Below the pieces are notes generated by a model. It was not told the origin of the DNA and did not search any database. It saw only the letters and a program-made list of their open reading frames with translations. Positions 23,283 through 34,871 of a stretch of DNA of 64,000 bases are shown here, piece after piece. This DNA is from Peromyscus leucopus (lineage: Eukaryota > Chordata > Mammalia > Rodentia > Cricetidae), in assembly GCF_004664715.2 (NCBI RefSeq), contig NC_051069.1, positions 10,736,501 through 10,800,500 of the forward strand, in the 5' to 3' direction. The position numbers were made by a program, and so were the translations under genes. Numbering within the stretch: position 1 is the first letter of the stretch; every line of letters starts with the position of its first letter.

Positions 23283-23530
23283 AATTTATTATTTTTAAAT
23301 TATTGAATGGTAAATTTTCATGATACATATACACCAAAATTTGTCATTTATTTGTTGACTTGGGAGTTCTTTAAATTTTACTTACAAATATAGCTACTAC
23401 TGTAAACAGTAGTATATCAATCTAATATGGATAAAGTTTCCATTTTTCTTAGATAAATATTAGGAGTACAAATGGCTAGAGTCCATGGTACATGTTTTAA
23501 CTTTGTGGAGGAACATTATTATAAAAGGCC
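23283..23530 (-). repeat. Ancient L1M 3' region, segment 2
   Basis: 'attgaatggtaaattttcat', 'cttagataaatattaggagt', 'acaaatggctagagtccatg' and 'gtacatgttttaactttgtg' continue the L1M 'tgggtaaatacctaggagtg... tgggtcatatggtaa' region past the nested insertions. Confidence 0.6.
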
Positions 23531-23684
23531 AGTTCTCCTGCTACTGTAGAGATAGCTTATAAATTAATAAGAGTAAACAAAAGAACCAACAGAAAAATGG
23601 CAGAAACTATAAATGTACACGTCATCTTAAAAGTAATACAAATGATTTTAAATATAGGAAAAGTTTCCTAGAAAGCTAAAACTT

Positions 23685-23696
23685 TTATTCTGTCTC

Positions 23697-23740
<44 letters not shown>

Positions 23741-23785
23741 TGTGTCTGTGTCTGTGTCTGTATCTGTGTTGTATGTGTGTGTCTG
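23685..23785. repeat. (TG)n / (TCTGTG)n microsatellite
   Basis: A long GT run followed by (TCTGTG)-type repeats, next to a SINE fragment. Length is probably polymorphic. Confidence 0.97.
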
Positions 23786-23900
23786 TGTAACAGCTGGTAG
23801 ACATTGCTTACCTCTTCTTTATGGATTCCAGGGATTGCAATCACGTCATTAGACTTGGTGGCAAACACATTTACCCATTGAGTCATCTCACCAGCTGAAA
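23786..23900 (-). repeat. B3A-type SINE fragment
   Basis: 'ggattccagggattgcaatc' and 'attgagtcatctcaccagct' are the reversed head end. The (TG)n next to it probably grew from the SINE's tail. Confidence 0.65.
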
Positions 23901-24140
23901 GCTGAAAAGCTTTAAGATACTGTTTCATGTTTAGATGTCAAGTTAAGAATGCTTGGGTTTGTACATTTTCTAACCTGAAGTGTAATCTTAAATATCAAGT
24001 TTTTAAAAACTACTCTGTGGTTTAGTTTCCTCTCCAATAAAATTAAAGCATAATAATTATGAGAATTAGATGAGTTAGACATGAAGCTCTCACAGCAGTT
24101 TTTGACACACATAAGTGTTCTTCAAAAGCAATTATTCTGA

Positions 24141-24258
24141 GGCAGGCATGGTGGCATGTGTCTATAATCCCAGCTCTCGGGTGGCTGAGACAGGATTGCG
24201 AGTTGGAGGCTAGTTTTTGCTACAGAGTGAGACCTGGTGGCAAAGGGCACAAACCAAA
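24141..24258 (+). repeat. Old B1/PB1-like SINE
   Basis: 'ggcaggcatggtggcatgtg', 'ctgagacaggattgcgagtt' and a degraded A-rich tail. Confidence 0.75.
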
Positions 24259-24634
24259 CCAAGAAAACAAAATAGCTAATTACTATTATCAAAGTACAGA
24301 TTTAAACAAGGGTAGTTTTCATTTACCAGATTCACAAAGATTAAGCAATAATGGCAAGGATGTGTAGAATTCCTTTTCTGTATCATATGCAGGAATGGAA
24401 GCATATGCAATTTCTTTGGAAAGTGAGTTGACTTACTAAAATGATAAATGTTCATGCTTTCTAATTCAGTAATTTTAAAGGATTTTCCTTTGTTCATTAT
24501 AGTATTAATTATATTATCAAAAGCTATAAATGGCTCTTAATATTATCTGGTTAGAAAATAATGACACAGCTATACAATGAGGTGTCATTTAGCCAAGAAA
24601 AGGAGTATTACTGCCTGGGTTCATCTTCAGACAT

Positions 24635-24776
24635 ACTACTTTTTTTTTTTCTTGAGACAGTATCTCCCTATGCATCCCAGACTGGCATGGAATTCATTAT
24701 GTAGACCAGGCTGACCTTGAACTCAAAGAGCTATGACTGCTTTGGCCTCCTGATGTACCATCATGCCTGGCTCCAC
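24635..24776 (-). repeat. B1 SINE with TSD
   Basis: 'cttgagacagtatctcccta', 'gtagaccaggctgaccttga' and 'taccatcatgcctggctcc'. An 11-bp duplication 'tcttcagacat' flanks it at 24624-24634 and 24777-24787. Confidence 0.93.
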
Positions 24777-25382
24777 TCTTCAGACATCTCACCATGGGGC
24801 CGGGGAAACTGCAGAAATGTTTACGGCATGCCAGTATTATTATAAGAAAAGTAATTGTATATGTGTGGGTGTACATCTACATGCACACAGTAAAACATTT
24901 ATTTAATATGCATCGACTTCTTGAATATGAGTTAAAAAAAAAAAAGGAGTAATTGCTTCTAGAGGGACTGAAGAAAAAGGCCTGGAAGATTGAAAGTCTG
25001 AGATGCTACACTCATACTGCTTCATTGGCTCTGTTTGTGTTTAAATCTTGAAGCATTTATAGGTCCTCAGGAAGTCTCAGCCTTGATCAGAGAAGTCCTT
25101 CTTAGGATTACTCCTGGTGGTAACATTTTATATCATTCTAGTACAGTATGAAAACCATGACACCAACATGATGCAGTCTGCATACTTTCCCCAGATTACA
25201 TCATTGTTCACATATATTCGTTGTGTGTTCATCTATTATACACCCCAAGACCAAATTTTATCACAGTCAGTTTTGTAATCATTACCGTAGTCAACAACTA
25301 TTCCCTCACCACAAAAAAATCTCTGGGTCATCCTGTCATATCCATCATCCTAACCTCAGGCTTTAAAAGGCATATGCTTTTT

Positions 25383-25558
25383 AAAAATGTATTATTATTA
25401 AGTGTATAGGTGTGTTGCCTGAAAGTGTGAGGGCATTGGATCCCATGAAACGGGAGTTGTAGATGGTTGTGAGCTGCCATGTAGGTGCTGGCAATCAAAA
25501 CCAGGTCCTCTGGAAAAACAGTAAGTATTCTTAACTCTGAATCATCTCTCCAGTCCCC
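25383..25558 (-). repeat. B2-family SINE
   Basis: 'tgagggcattggatcccatg', 'ggttgtgagctgccatgtag' and 'ctgaatcatctctccagtcc' are reversed B2 landmarks. Confidence 0.9.
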
Positions 25559-25904
25559 TAAAAGCACATCGTCTTACAGAAAATATAATGGAAATATATA
25601 AACAAGCCTGTACAAAGAACAAAAGATGGTTTCTTAGTCCATTTCACATTGCTGTAACAGTATCTGTGGTTGGCTAATTAATATTTAAGAGTTCCAGGGG
25701 GCTAAAGATTTGAAAATACTGATCAGTAGTTCAGATTTTAAATTAACTGCCATTAATTAATGCAGTTAATTGACTATGTTTATAAAATAAGAAAACTGAG
25801 AGCTTTCTGTGGCCCCTTTCAATATAATATTTGTTTTGTGGATAATTTCATCTGAAAGAGGGCTATGATCTTACTCATTTGCCAAATATATGTGTATGAC
25901 TGTA

Positions 25905-26320
25905 TAATGTCAGTCACTACCGTAGGTCCTAGAAATTCACCAGTAAACAAAATAGGCAAAAATTTCTATCTTCATAAAACCTGCTTTTTAGATGCAGCCA
26001 TAAGGGTAAAAAGACATAACGCATGTTTGATGATAAGTGATGAAGAAGGAAAAATAGGAAGGGAAGGAGAGTGAGGGAAGAGTTGTACTTCTTCAGAGGT
26101 TATTTAGGAAAAGTCACTGACAAGGTGACTTTTAAACAGCAGAAAGGGAGTCAGGGAATGATGTATGCAGACAGTACAGGATATTGTAGGCCCAGTGCTG
26201 GGTGGAGCATGGAGGTAGTTGAACGAAACCTGTCATTGAAATGGAGTGATAGCATTAGAAGATGAGCTCAGAAAGATGGTGGCAGTGGACGATAGGTCAA
26301 GCAAGATCTTAGAAGGTGAC
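25905..26320 (-). repeat. L2-like LINE, 3' segment
   Basis: 'attcaccagtaaacaaaata' and 'gtcactgacaaggtgacttttaa' correspond to the reverse complement of the L2 3' end ('cagtgaacaaaacagaca' and 'gaggtgacatttgagctgag'). It is broken by a MaLR LTR at 26321 and resumes at 26679. Confidence 0.6.
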
Positions 26321-26673
26321 TGTCTTAGGGTTTTTATTGCTGTGAAGAGACACCATGACCATGGCAACTCATAAGGAAAACATTTAATTGGGGTTTCTCG
26401 CTTACAGTTCAGAGGTTCAGTGCATTATGATGAGGAGCATGGTGACATGCAGGCAGACGTGCTAGAGAAGCTGAGAGTCCTACATCTTGCAGGCAACAGA
26501 AAATCAACTGTGACACTAGGAGTAGCTTGAACAAAGGAGACCGCAAAGCTCACCCCCACAGTGACACACTTCCTCCAACAAGGCCACACCTCCTCCAACA
26601 AGTCTACACCTCTAAAGAGGGCCACTCCCTGTGTGATTGGGGTTGGGGGGCACAATTAATTCAAACTACCACA
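26321..26673 (-). mobile_element. Solo MaLR-type LTR
   Basis: Starts 'tgtcttagggtttttattgc' and ends 'ttcaaactaccaca'. Internal blocks 'ctccaacaaggccacacctc' and 'cagtgacacacttcctccaa' match the LTRs of the MaLR element at 46135-49517 in reverse. Flanking pentamers 'gtgac' and 'gtaac' agree at 4 of 5 positions, consistent with a 5-bp target duplication. It interrupts an L2 copy. Confidence 0.8.
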
Positions 26674-26678
26674 GTAAC

Positions 26679-27765
26679 TTGTGTGGATATTAGCTTTTAG
26701 TCTAAGGAATAGGGAAGGATGGCTTCGAATAGAGTAGTGATTTGATTGAACTTTTAAAAATCTTTCCACTTTGGGGGAATGACCAAAGGTAAACAAGAGC
26801 AGAAGCAGCTACCCATTAAGAGACTGCTGTATCCATCTAGGTGAGAGGCTCTCAGATCAGGTAGTAGAGGTAATAAGTAACCACATAAGGTCAACAGTAT
26901 TTGTTGACAGGGTGAGAAAGCAGAGTGGAGAGAATGAGGAAAAGTGGGAGATTAAGACCAAAAGGATAGTTTGCTCTGATGGCTAAAACTGAAAGAAAAC
27001 CTTTTGGAGGAGAAAAGTTTTGAATATAGTAATTTTGGGATACATATTAGGCATCTAATTGAAAAAAAAAAAACTGCAGATGTCTGAGTCTTGAAACAAA
27101 AGGAATGGACTAGGGATTTAAGTTTGGGAATTGTAAGAGATTAGACCAGATGGCTTCATGGAGGGAGAAAGGTTAGAGAAGTGAGGTCCCAAGACTGTGA
27201 TTTGAGGCACTATAGTGTTTAAAAGTTAGTAAGGAGCCACAAAAGAAAACCTAGGAAGACCTGATTGAAGAGGAAAAGCTGGTGAGACAGTGTCCTGGAA
27301 GCCAGAATGAGAAGAAAGTATTTCAAAAGGAGGATGAAATCGATGTCTAATGCTGTTAACAGTTAAAGAAGACTGGTAATTGATTGTCGTTTTGGCAACC
27401 TGGAGTTAGTGTTCTAATAAGACCAAGTTTGATGAAGTGGTGAGTGGGAAATCTGATTGGAATAGATTTGAGAGAAGGGGGAGAAGTAAGAAATAGCAGA
27501 AAGCACCCTGAGAAATTTTGTTGAAGAAATGTGGTAGTAGAGAGAATGAGATTGAGGAAAGATTTGTTTGTAGATGGAAAATTGACGTGTTTGTAGGAGC
27601 TGAGTAAGGAGACATTTGTTAGGGAGTGCGAGTGGGTGATGAATGGAGGTGGAATGCATGAATAGAAGACTGGGCCATATCTGACCATAAACAGCTGATA
27701 CCGGTAATGAAAGACAGGAGAATATTTGGGCACAGCTGTAGTTAGGTGTGTTTATGAGCTTGTGG
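26679..27765 (-). repeat. L2-like LINE, upstream segment
   Basis: 'gagtagtgatttgattgaac' corresponds to the L2 'gtgacatgatctgattt' block. 'tacatattaggcatctaatt', 'agtgtcctggaagccagaat' and 'aatctgattggaatagattt' follow in the order of the same widespread mammalian repeat. The top strand is strikingly purine-rich, which explains the long stop-free minus frames (for example 27356-27733). Confidence 0.55.
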
Positions 27766-28205
27766 AAGTTTGTATTGTTCTATGTGTCTCAGTAAAACAG
27801 GAAATAGGCTCAACACATGAAAATGAGAATAAGAGGAGGAATGGGAGATTCTTGAAGAACAAAGTAGTCATGTAGGAGAGGGACAGTAAATAAAATAAGG
27901 TATACTTGTTAGGCATCAGTAAGGAGTCACTTGAGAGTTCCGGTCTTGGATTTGAAGATAAAGTAGTTACCCAGCAAAGGCTCTCTCTAGCCACATTGAC
28001 CTGGATAAGTACCAACAAAGAATAAGCAGAGAATTGGCTTGGTACCAATTTTAGCCAACCAAGATTGACAAAGTATAAAGGAGGAAAACTTGTTGAGATT
28101 TTATGCAAGACATAGAAGTAATAAATGGTTGAATAGGGATTTAACCTCAGGTAAGAGGGGATTGAGGAAGACAACAAAAGAGTGGGAAGGAGAAAAGTGA
28201 TGGCA
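27766..28205. other. Purine-rich intronic sequence, possibly more L2-like DNA
   Basis: The strand bias of the preceding LINE continues. A minus frame of 141 codons (27752-28177) is a by-product of the purine bias. No domain or splice sites support it. Confidence 0.35.
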
Positions 28206-28211
28206 GCAGAC

Positions 28212-28322
28212 TAAGGTGTGATGGCACACATTTCTAATTTGAGCATGCAGCAGGATGAGGCAGGAAAACTGCAAATCTGAGTCCATTTTGAACTACATAG
28301 TGAGACTGTCTCAGTAAGCCAG
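28212..28322 (+). repeat. Old B1/PB1-like SINE
   Basis: 'aaggtgtgatggcacacatt', 'ggatgaggcaggaaaactgc' and 'catagtgagactgtctcagt' in B1 order. Confidence 0.75.
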
Positions 28323-28405
28323 TAAATAAGTATTAATTTAAAAGTGGAGTGTAGATTTGTTGGGTTGACAGCTTGGTAGGGCCAGGATGTTCAAGTGAGT
28401 GAACT

Positions 28406-28482
28406 GGGGTTGGAACTTTAGCTCAGTGGTAGAATGGTTGCCTAGCAAGTGTAAGGCCCTGGGTTCAGTCCTCAGCTCCGCG
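28406..28482 (+). repeat. ID SINE
   Basis: 'ggggttggaactttagctca', 'gtggtagaatggttgcctag' and 'gggttcagtcctcagctccg' form the complete tRNA-Ala/BC1-like ID core with Pol III A and B boxes. It is a dispersed SINE and not a functional tRNA gene. Confidence 0.92.
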
Positions 28483-29100
28483 GCAGGCAGGGGAGGATAC
28501 AAAATAAAGGGAGTGAACTGATAAAGCATGGTGCTTGAATATGGTGTTATACAATTGCATAATTAAAATTAACACAGTTTAAGCTTTGATCATGGCTATG
28601 AGTGGCTAAAATAAGATTGGAATAGGATCATGGGAAGACCTAAGCAAGGATTTGGGGAAGAGACAGTGATAATGGTGGAATGAGTAAGCAGCTATAATCT
28701 TGATGAAGTAAGTGGAGCATTTGATAGGCAGTTGCAATAGTAGGGGCAGTGGGTGGTTATAGTCTGCCGACAGAATCTAAGTTGGATGATTTTAGAGAGA
28801 ACGGGGCAGAAATGTGTGGAATGGACATAGGATGCTCTGCCTCCAAGCTCTGTAGTAAGAGGAGCTGGGATAGTGAACACAGCACACAAGGAAACCATAA
28901 TAAACGTGAACCAAGTAACAAATATATATGGAGGCATAGACAATAGGAAAAGTGGATGTTGTAGGGTAGTAAAAGCTACTGTAATTTGGAATTGAAGGCT
29001 TTTTCCTTCCTGTTTGATGCCTGTTTAGCCTTGCCTCTTTTAGAATCATTTTCAACTTAGAAGCATTCTCCATCCAGAATTTTATCCTAAAATACAAATG

Positions 29101-29240
29101 CCAGCTGTGTGTAATGACACATGCCTTTAGTCCTGGCTCTTGGGAGGCAGAGGCAAACACATCTCTGTGAATTTGAGACCCCCCTGGTCTACATAGTGAG
29201 TTCCAGTACAGCCAAGACATGTAGTGAGACCCCTTTCTGG
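29101..29240 (+). repeat. B1 SINE
   Basis: 'ccagctgtgtgtaatgacac', 'ttgggaggcagaggcaaaca' and 'ctggtctacatagtgagttc'. Confidence 0.88.
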
Positions 29241-29299
29241 GGGAAAAATGCCAATCCCAAGACCTATGTTAGCAGAGCATAGTTTAATTTTCCCAGGAC

Positions 29300-30555
29300 T
29301 GATTGTAAACATTAATAAGGATTTTTGTTGCAGTTGCCCAGTTATTTCCTCCATTCAGTTGTGTCTCTGGATGTTTAGCATAGAATGACAGATCTCCCTC
29401 ATGAGCTTGCCTCCTTCCAAGTCTTTCAGGAATATCTAAATCAGAGAAAAATAACTATAAAAGTAAGCAAAGAGTTGTTCCATTTCTTTTCCAAATTTCA
29501 TTCTATAACTCAATCCCTATTTTTATTACTGCACTTTAAATCATTGACTAAAAACAGTATCTTTAATTTTTTTTTTACATTTGAGACTGTTTTGTGTCAC
29601 AAAACGCCTTTCATGTATGTCAGCTAATATCTGTTCTAGTTATGACTGTTTGAACATTAAATATAAAAAAGCCCAATTCAGGTAGTTTTACATAATAGGA
29701 AATCAATCAGTTTAACACAGCTGGAAGTAGAGGAAGGGTAGGCTTCCAGGTAGTCAGTGAGCATGGCAATGAAGACTCAGAAGACTCAGATTCTACTAAG
29801 AGGTGCTTTAGGAAGGGGTAAGGTGCACTAGGCTCTAGTGATGGGAAGAGTAGAGCTTTCAGTCTTACGTGATGTGTGCTTTTTGGGGTTGTCTCTTGAA
29901 CTCCTTTTGCTTTGCTGTGGTGGGGGAGTGTTCATGAACTTGGAGTGGTCAAGGAATGCCCCCCTTAGAATAGTAAAAGGAACAGGAAGAAGTCGAGATG
30001 AAATGTGTCCTGGAGCCATTTGTTTATCTGAGCTAAAGTCTTTGGGGAGAAGGGCAAAAAGAATTTATTATTCTTATTTCAGTCAGGATTGCTGATATAT
30101 TCAGATGAGGTAGGAGCTCTAAGAGTGATAAAATGATTTTAGCTGGAATGACTTCTGTTAAATACTTCCTGGAGCACTTGCTCTGGTATTTTGTCTCTGT
30201 TTGATAGTCCAAAGGTTCTAAAATGCAGGTCCTGTGTGGGAAAGGAACCATTAAACATTGATCCTGTGTGTGAAAGTAGTCCTGTGTTGATACTGCTTTG
30301 GATACTAAGCTTTCAATACTTTACTGACTTCTTGGGCTTTTAATTTTTTTAAAATAAGGATGTTAACACATTGTACCATCTAAAAGCATTTTTATAATAA
30401 ATAGGAATATGAAAATCTCCACTCCTCAAGGAAGCTGAGATGATCAAGTCTTCGTGGATCTGTGCACTGGTGCCCTTAGTCACTGAGTAATGGAATGTGT
30501 TGAGGTAGAAAACAATGGGCTTAAATTAAATAACAACAGCAACAAACCCAGTCAG
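29300..30555. other. Intronic sequence without recognised features
   Basis: Unique or too diverged to name. Frames of up to 85 codons (29838-30095) lack splice context and family resemblance. Confidence 0.4.
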
Positions 30556-30559
30556 TTAT

Positions 30560-30660
30560 AGTTCAACTTGACTGTTTATAATTTTGTAATCTCGAGCAAA
30601 CTAGTTAAACCTAAGACTTATTTTTCCATCTGTAAAATATCATGTGTATTTGGGAGGTAT
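30560..30660 (+). repeat. MIR relic
   Basis: 'gtaatctcgagcaaactagt' and 'tatttttccatctgtaaaat' match the MIR 'gacc(t)tgggcaagttact... tcctcatctgtaaaat' segment. Confidence 0.5.
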
Positions 30661-31319
30661 GGGGAGATGTGATACTGTCTGCCCTACATGTCAGTATAAC
30701 AGTCAAAATGAAGGTGTGAAAATGCTTTGAGAAGTGTGTAACACTATACAACACAAGTGTAAAAACCGTTTATAAAATTAGCCCAGCTTAGTCAAGTCTT
30801 GCTTTTAACTGTGGACTTAGTTTCTCATCTAAATATTGTGTTCCTTTTATTGCTAATAGTTTAGAAAAATGAAAATAATGTCTAGATTCAAAAATGGATG
30901 CAAAAACATCGACATCTTTGGCAGAAGATGTAACTCAGTGTGAAAGAAATTACATACCTTTAAAGATTCTTTTTTTTAATTATTTGAAAATGTGTATCTT
31001 TTTTTACTCCTAGTCTTTAATATCTTTAAATTGTTGAATTCCGTGACATTTTGTATCTTCCTGGCCCTGGAAAATTATTTTTTTTTAACAATCTGATTGC
31101 TTATTGTTTGATTCTGAACTGATTCCTCTTCTAATCAGTATGTATGTATTCAGAAGAATGCACACTAACTTAATATAATGCTTAATTAGGGAGTTAAACT
31201 TGTCAGAATGTAAACAAATGATTGAAATATAAATGTAATATTTTGGTACCTTTGAAATTATTTTGCCATATTGGCATAGATCAGTGTTGGTTGTATAGTT
31301 ATTCTTAAGTACATGACTT

Positions 31320-31840
31320 TTATGGTGCTTATATGCTAATGGATGGAGTTAGAAAGTAAAAGAAAATGCAGTATATCAGCAGTAAATACTACAGAGAAAA
31401 GGAGAGAAAGGGAATGTGGAGAGGGTTGAGATACATGGGGATTAGAGGTGGGCAGGCTTGAGAAAGTGGCGATCGAGTGAAGACTCAAAGGAATAATCTA
31501 TATGGGTAACTCAGGGAAGAACATTGTAATTACCAGGTATAGTAAGTGTAATGTCTGTGGAAAGTGTGCCTGGAGTTTCCAAGGAAGAAGAAAGCCACTT
31601 GACTGAATTAGAATCAGACCAGGGGAGAGTGGTAGAGATTGAGAAGTGAGGGAACTTTGTTAGGACTTCGCCTTGTGGCCCACTGGGGAGTTTTGAACAG
31701 AGTGACTACATGATCTTATTATTCTTTATGGTGACAGAGATTTGAGGGTTCAAGGCAGAAAGACAGTTTAGGAGCATATTGCAATAATCCATGTGAGTGA
31801 GCCTCATAGCAGTGGGTATTTTTTTTAAGAGGTTAGATTT
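31320..31840 (-). repeat. Second L2-like LINE copy, segment 1
   Basis: 'acagagaaaaggagagaaag', 'gtaatgtctgtggaaagtgt' and 'gagtgactacatgatcttat' parallel the 25.9-27.8 kb copy. The 3'-proximal part comes first on the + strand, so it has the same orientation. It is interrupted by a B1. Confidence 0.55.
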
Positions 31841-31997
31841 TGTTTTGTTTGTTTTGTTTTGTTTTTCGAGACAGGATTTCTCTGTGTAGTTTTGGTCCTG
31901 GAACTCACTCTGTAGACCAGGCTGGCCTTGAACTCACAGAGATCCACCTGGCTCGCTGAGTACTGGGATTAAAGGTGTGTGCCACCACAGCCTGGCC
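31841..31997 (-). repeat. B1 SINE inserted into L2
   Basis: 'tttttcgagacaggatttct', 'gtagaccaggctggccttga' and 'gtgtgccaccacagcctggc'. Flanking 14-mers 'aagaggttagattt' (31827) and 'aagaggtttgattt' (31998) are a target duplication with one mismatch. Confidence 0.95.
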
Positions 31998-32480
31998 AAG
32001 AGGTTTGATTTTTATTTTTAAGTAAAACTATCAACTAAAGGATGAGAGGTGGGCTAGAGAGAAAGGACAAGAAACAGAGCTAACTAAGGTGTTTGGCCTA
32101 TGCAACTGGATACTTGGTGTTGCCATTTACTGAAACGGGGAAGACTGGCAGTGGAGGAGGCTGTGTATGGTGGGGTTGTACTAGAGCTAATCAGGGCTTT
32201 AATTTTGAACTTCAGTGCATATTAAATGTGCAAGTAAAATGTACTCAGTAGGTAGTCATGTATATTAGAGAACAGTTATGGAGAGAAAACCAAACTATAA
32301 ATAATTTGAGATAAGCTGGTGGATATCTAAAGTCTGGAGGTGACCACCGGGGGAGTAAGCATAGATGCAAGAGAAGTCCAAGAATGGAACTCCAGGGCTC
32401 AGGTAGAGAAATGGGGAACCAGCAAAGGAGAATGAAAATAAAGTCAGTAGAACTGATATTCTGTTTCCAGGATGCTGCTC
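31998..32480 (-). repeat. Second L2-like LINE copy, segment 2
   Basis: 'gtgtttggcctatgcaactg', 'gttgccatttactgaaacgg', 'gtggatatctaaagtctgga' and 'ggggaaccagcaaaggagaa' lie in the upstream part of the same L2-like repeat. Confidence 0.6.
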
Positions 32481-32587
32481 ATGGGTAAAGTAAGAATAAA
32501 CTGGAAATTGGTCATTTTAATTAGTAATGTGGAAAACATTAGGCAGAGTTTGGGAAAAGAGCCTGATTGGTGTAGTTTCAAGAGTGG

Positions 32588-32665
32588 GAAAGGCTGAGGA
32601 TGTAGCTAGGTGGTAGAACACTTGCCTAGTATGGACATGGCCCAGGATTGATTTCTAGCAATGTC
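32588..32665 (+). repeat. ID SINE, degraded
   Basis: 'ctgaggatgtagctaggtgg' and 'gaacacttgcctagtatgga' match the ID core. The B-box side is eroded. Confidence 0.75.
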
Positions 32666-32689
32666 AGAAAATTAAGGGGAATGGGCAGT

Positions 32690-33075
32690 TTGCTGTAGAA
32701 GGAGCCACTTCCCAGCTTAATCATACAGTGGTTGGCAGGATTCATTTCTTCTCAGACTGCCTGCACCAGAGGCCTTCTCTGTTCTTTGCTGTATGTACCT
32801 GTAAAGCATCTCACAGCATGGGAGCTGACTTTGTCAGAGCAAGAAAGAAGTCAAGAGTCCCAGCATAGAGCATGGTAGTGGGAACATCAGTCTTTGAATA
32901 ACCTTGTCACAGAAGTGGCATCATGTCATTTCTGTCATTATTTATTTTTTTTGTCAGCAGGTTACTAGGTTGATTCTACTCTTAGTGAAAGAAGAGATTA
33001 CATAAACGTGTGAATACTGGGGAGCCAGGATCATGAGGGACATCTTTGAAGTTGGCCACCCAGTTCTCAGGTACT
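32690..33075. repeat. Ancient LTR-like repeat
   Basis: 'cagaagtggcatcatgtcat', 'gcaggttactaggttgattc', 'agagattacataaacgtgtg' and 'aatactggggagccaggatc' match a common mammalian LTR-type motif order ('gaagtgacatcccatcac... gggattacacaagggcgtg'). It also explains the minus-strand frame at 32982-33206. Confidence 0.45.
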
Positions 33076-33654
33076 GGGACTGGAAGATGCTTATCTGGTT
33101 GCCCGAGTTCTTTTTTTTCAAGCATCTTCATATAACTGGTAGCATTCATTTGTAAGAGAACTAGGTGAGGGTAAAAATTTGGTTTAGGACCATACTTTGT
33201 ACCCATGTTTCTAGTTTTTTCTAGTGATTTCCCTTTATGAAATGGGTGAATATTAAAAGAGAGTTAAAAATCATGCACTACTACCAAGAAAAAAGAAGTT
33301 AAAATTATATCTGTAAGAGCTCAACAAAAGTAGGAAAGCTGTTAAAAATCAGAAAACATGTAGATGTTTTATAGAAATTTAAAAGATTGTTATATTTTAA
33401 GATAATTCAAGTTTTCATACATTTCCAACATAGATACTATTTTATGACTTTGAAGGAGGTGGATATATAAAAATCTCTGCAGTTGAAGTATAGTTGAACT
33501 TGATATATACTATGAAATAATCTTTCCTCAAAAAACTAAACTCTTAACAGACCATGGATTCCAACTGTTTCTTGTTATTGTTGCCCACCCCCTTGGCATA
33601 GTTTATGTTGAAGCCAGTTTAGTCTTTGTAGGAGAACATCATCCTAGACTCACA

Positions 33655-33770
33655 GCATGTTAGATGTTAGGAATAGCTTTCCAGATGAGGAAATGGCCAC
33701 ACAGAGATGTACCCAAGCTTGCTGGTGGCAGAGCCAGTGCCAGATGCCAAGCCTCCTGATACTATAAATT
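33655..33770 (-). repeat. MIR
   Basis: 'ttccagatgaggaaatggcc', 'cacagagatgtacccaagct' and 'ggtggcagagccagtgccag' are a good match to the MIR reverse strand. Confidence 0.7.
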
Positions 33771-34712
33771 GCTAGGAATGAGCCATATGTAACTGCTTAG
33801 GAATTTTAAGGATACTTATCCCTGTCTCATATTCAGACCTGAGTTTGGGTTGTGATTTGCACTTTGAGATTTTTAAATGCTGCTGAGATGGTTCTAGTTT
33901 GCACAGAGTTTGGGAACCTGTGCTTTTCAGGGAATTGGTGTGCGTTAAAGACCCAAGTCAAACCAATAGCAGACTTTGTCCATTCTGATTCTTTAATCTT
34001 ATATTTGGCTGGGTTTGGCCAGTATCGTAAGAAAAATCTTTACGTTAAGAAATACCCGAGGATTGTGCTGTACAGAATTTTCTAATAAAGTGATTCTGTC
34101 ACTAGTTTGTAGTTTGTATTTTGTAAATACCCTGTCAGATTTCTTTTTTTTTTTTTCCTGTGCAGATTTTATAATCATGAAATAGTTCTTTGACACTGAC
34201 GAGGAAAGGAGAAAGTCTTCTGCCATCTGTGTTGTGGCAGTCTTTGCTGTGTGTTAACTAGATAAAATCTAATTACTGTTAAACAGACTGTTTCTGAGGT
34301 GGTTGTTAATATTTTAGAGCAAGTGTGTAAACACAAAGTGGCAAAGAGGTGGTTCCAAGATGTGGAAACAAAAGCTTTAACTTTGAATGTAAATCGATTT
34401 AATCTTCTGTTCTTTGCATGGTGTAGGCAAGACGTTGTGACTGAAATGCTAACTTAAGTTTGGTTTGTGGTATGCTTTCTCTTCTCACCTCTCACCACAT
34501 CTCTTCCCACTCCTTCCTTCCCTTCCTTTCTCCCCTTTAGAGTGGATCTCACCATGGCCTAGCTTGCCCCAGTCTCCAGAGTACTGGTATTCCAGTTTGC
34601 CCTGCCATTTTGTTCTTTTAAATATAAGGTTGGTTTTGGTTTGGTTTGGATTTTTTTTTTCTTTACTAGAGGATAGATGTAGGAGTGTGAAGGAAGAGTA
34701 AGAGTAGCAGAC

Positions 34713-34808
34713 TGGCCTATGTGGTGGCTGGCACACCTTTGATAGCAGAGCTTGGTGGGTAGACGTAGGCAGACATCTGAGTTCGAGGTTAGATTGATCT
34801 ACATAGAG
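34713..34808 (+). repeat. B1 fragment
   Basis: 'tatgtggtggctggcacacc' and 'gggtagacgtaggcagacat', truncated into a CA microsatellite. Confidence 0.8.
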
Positions 34809-34828
34809 TTCATGCACATGTGTGCACA

Positions 34829-34829
34829 T

Positions 34830-34869
<40 letters not shown>
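34829..34869. repeat. (CA)n microsatellite
   Basis: About 20 CA units directly downstream of the truncated B1, presumably seeded from its tail. Confidence 0.97.

Positions 34870-34871
<2 letters not shown>

Noticed and set aside
23668..23928. Frame with a long His/Thr run
   Set aside because: The (TG)n microsatellite read as protein.
28406..28482. tRNA-like sequence with A and B boxes
   Set aside because: An ID SINE. It lacks a plausible full cloverleaf and matches the dispersed ID consensus, as do 32588, 51272 and 53144.
27356..29220. Series of minus-strand frames of 60-142 codons
   Set aside because: They follow from strong purine bias on the + strand in L2-like sequence. No start context, splice sites or homology support them.
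32982..33206. 74-codon minus frame that looked like a conserved exon or retrocopy
   Set aside because: The lower half is explained by an ancient dispersed repeat (32690-33075). A stop lies just upstream in frame, and no protein family was recognised.
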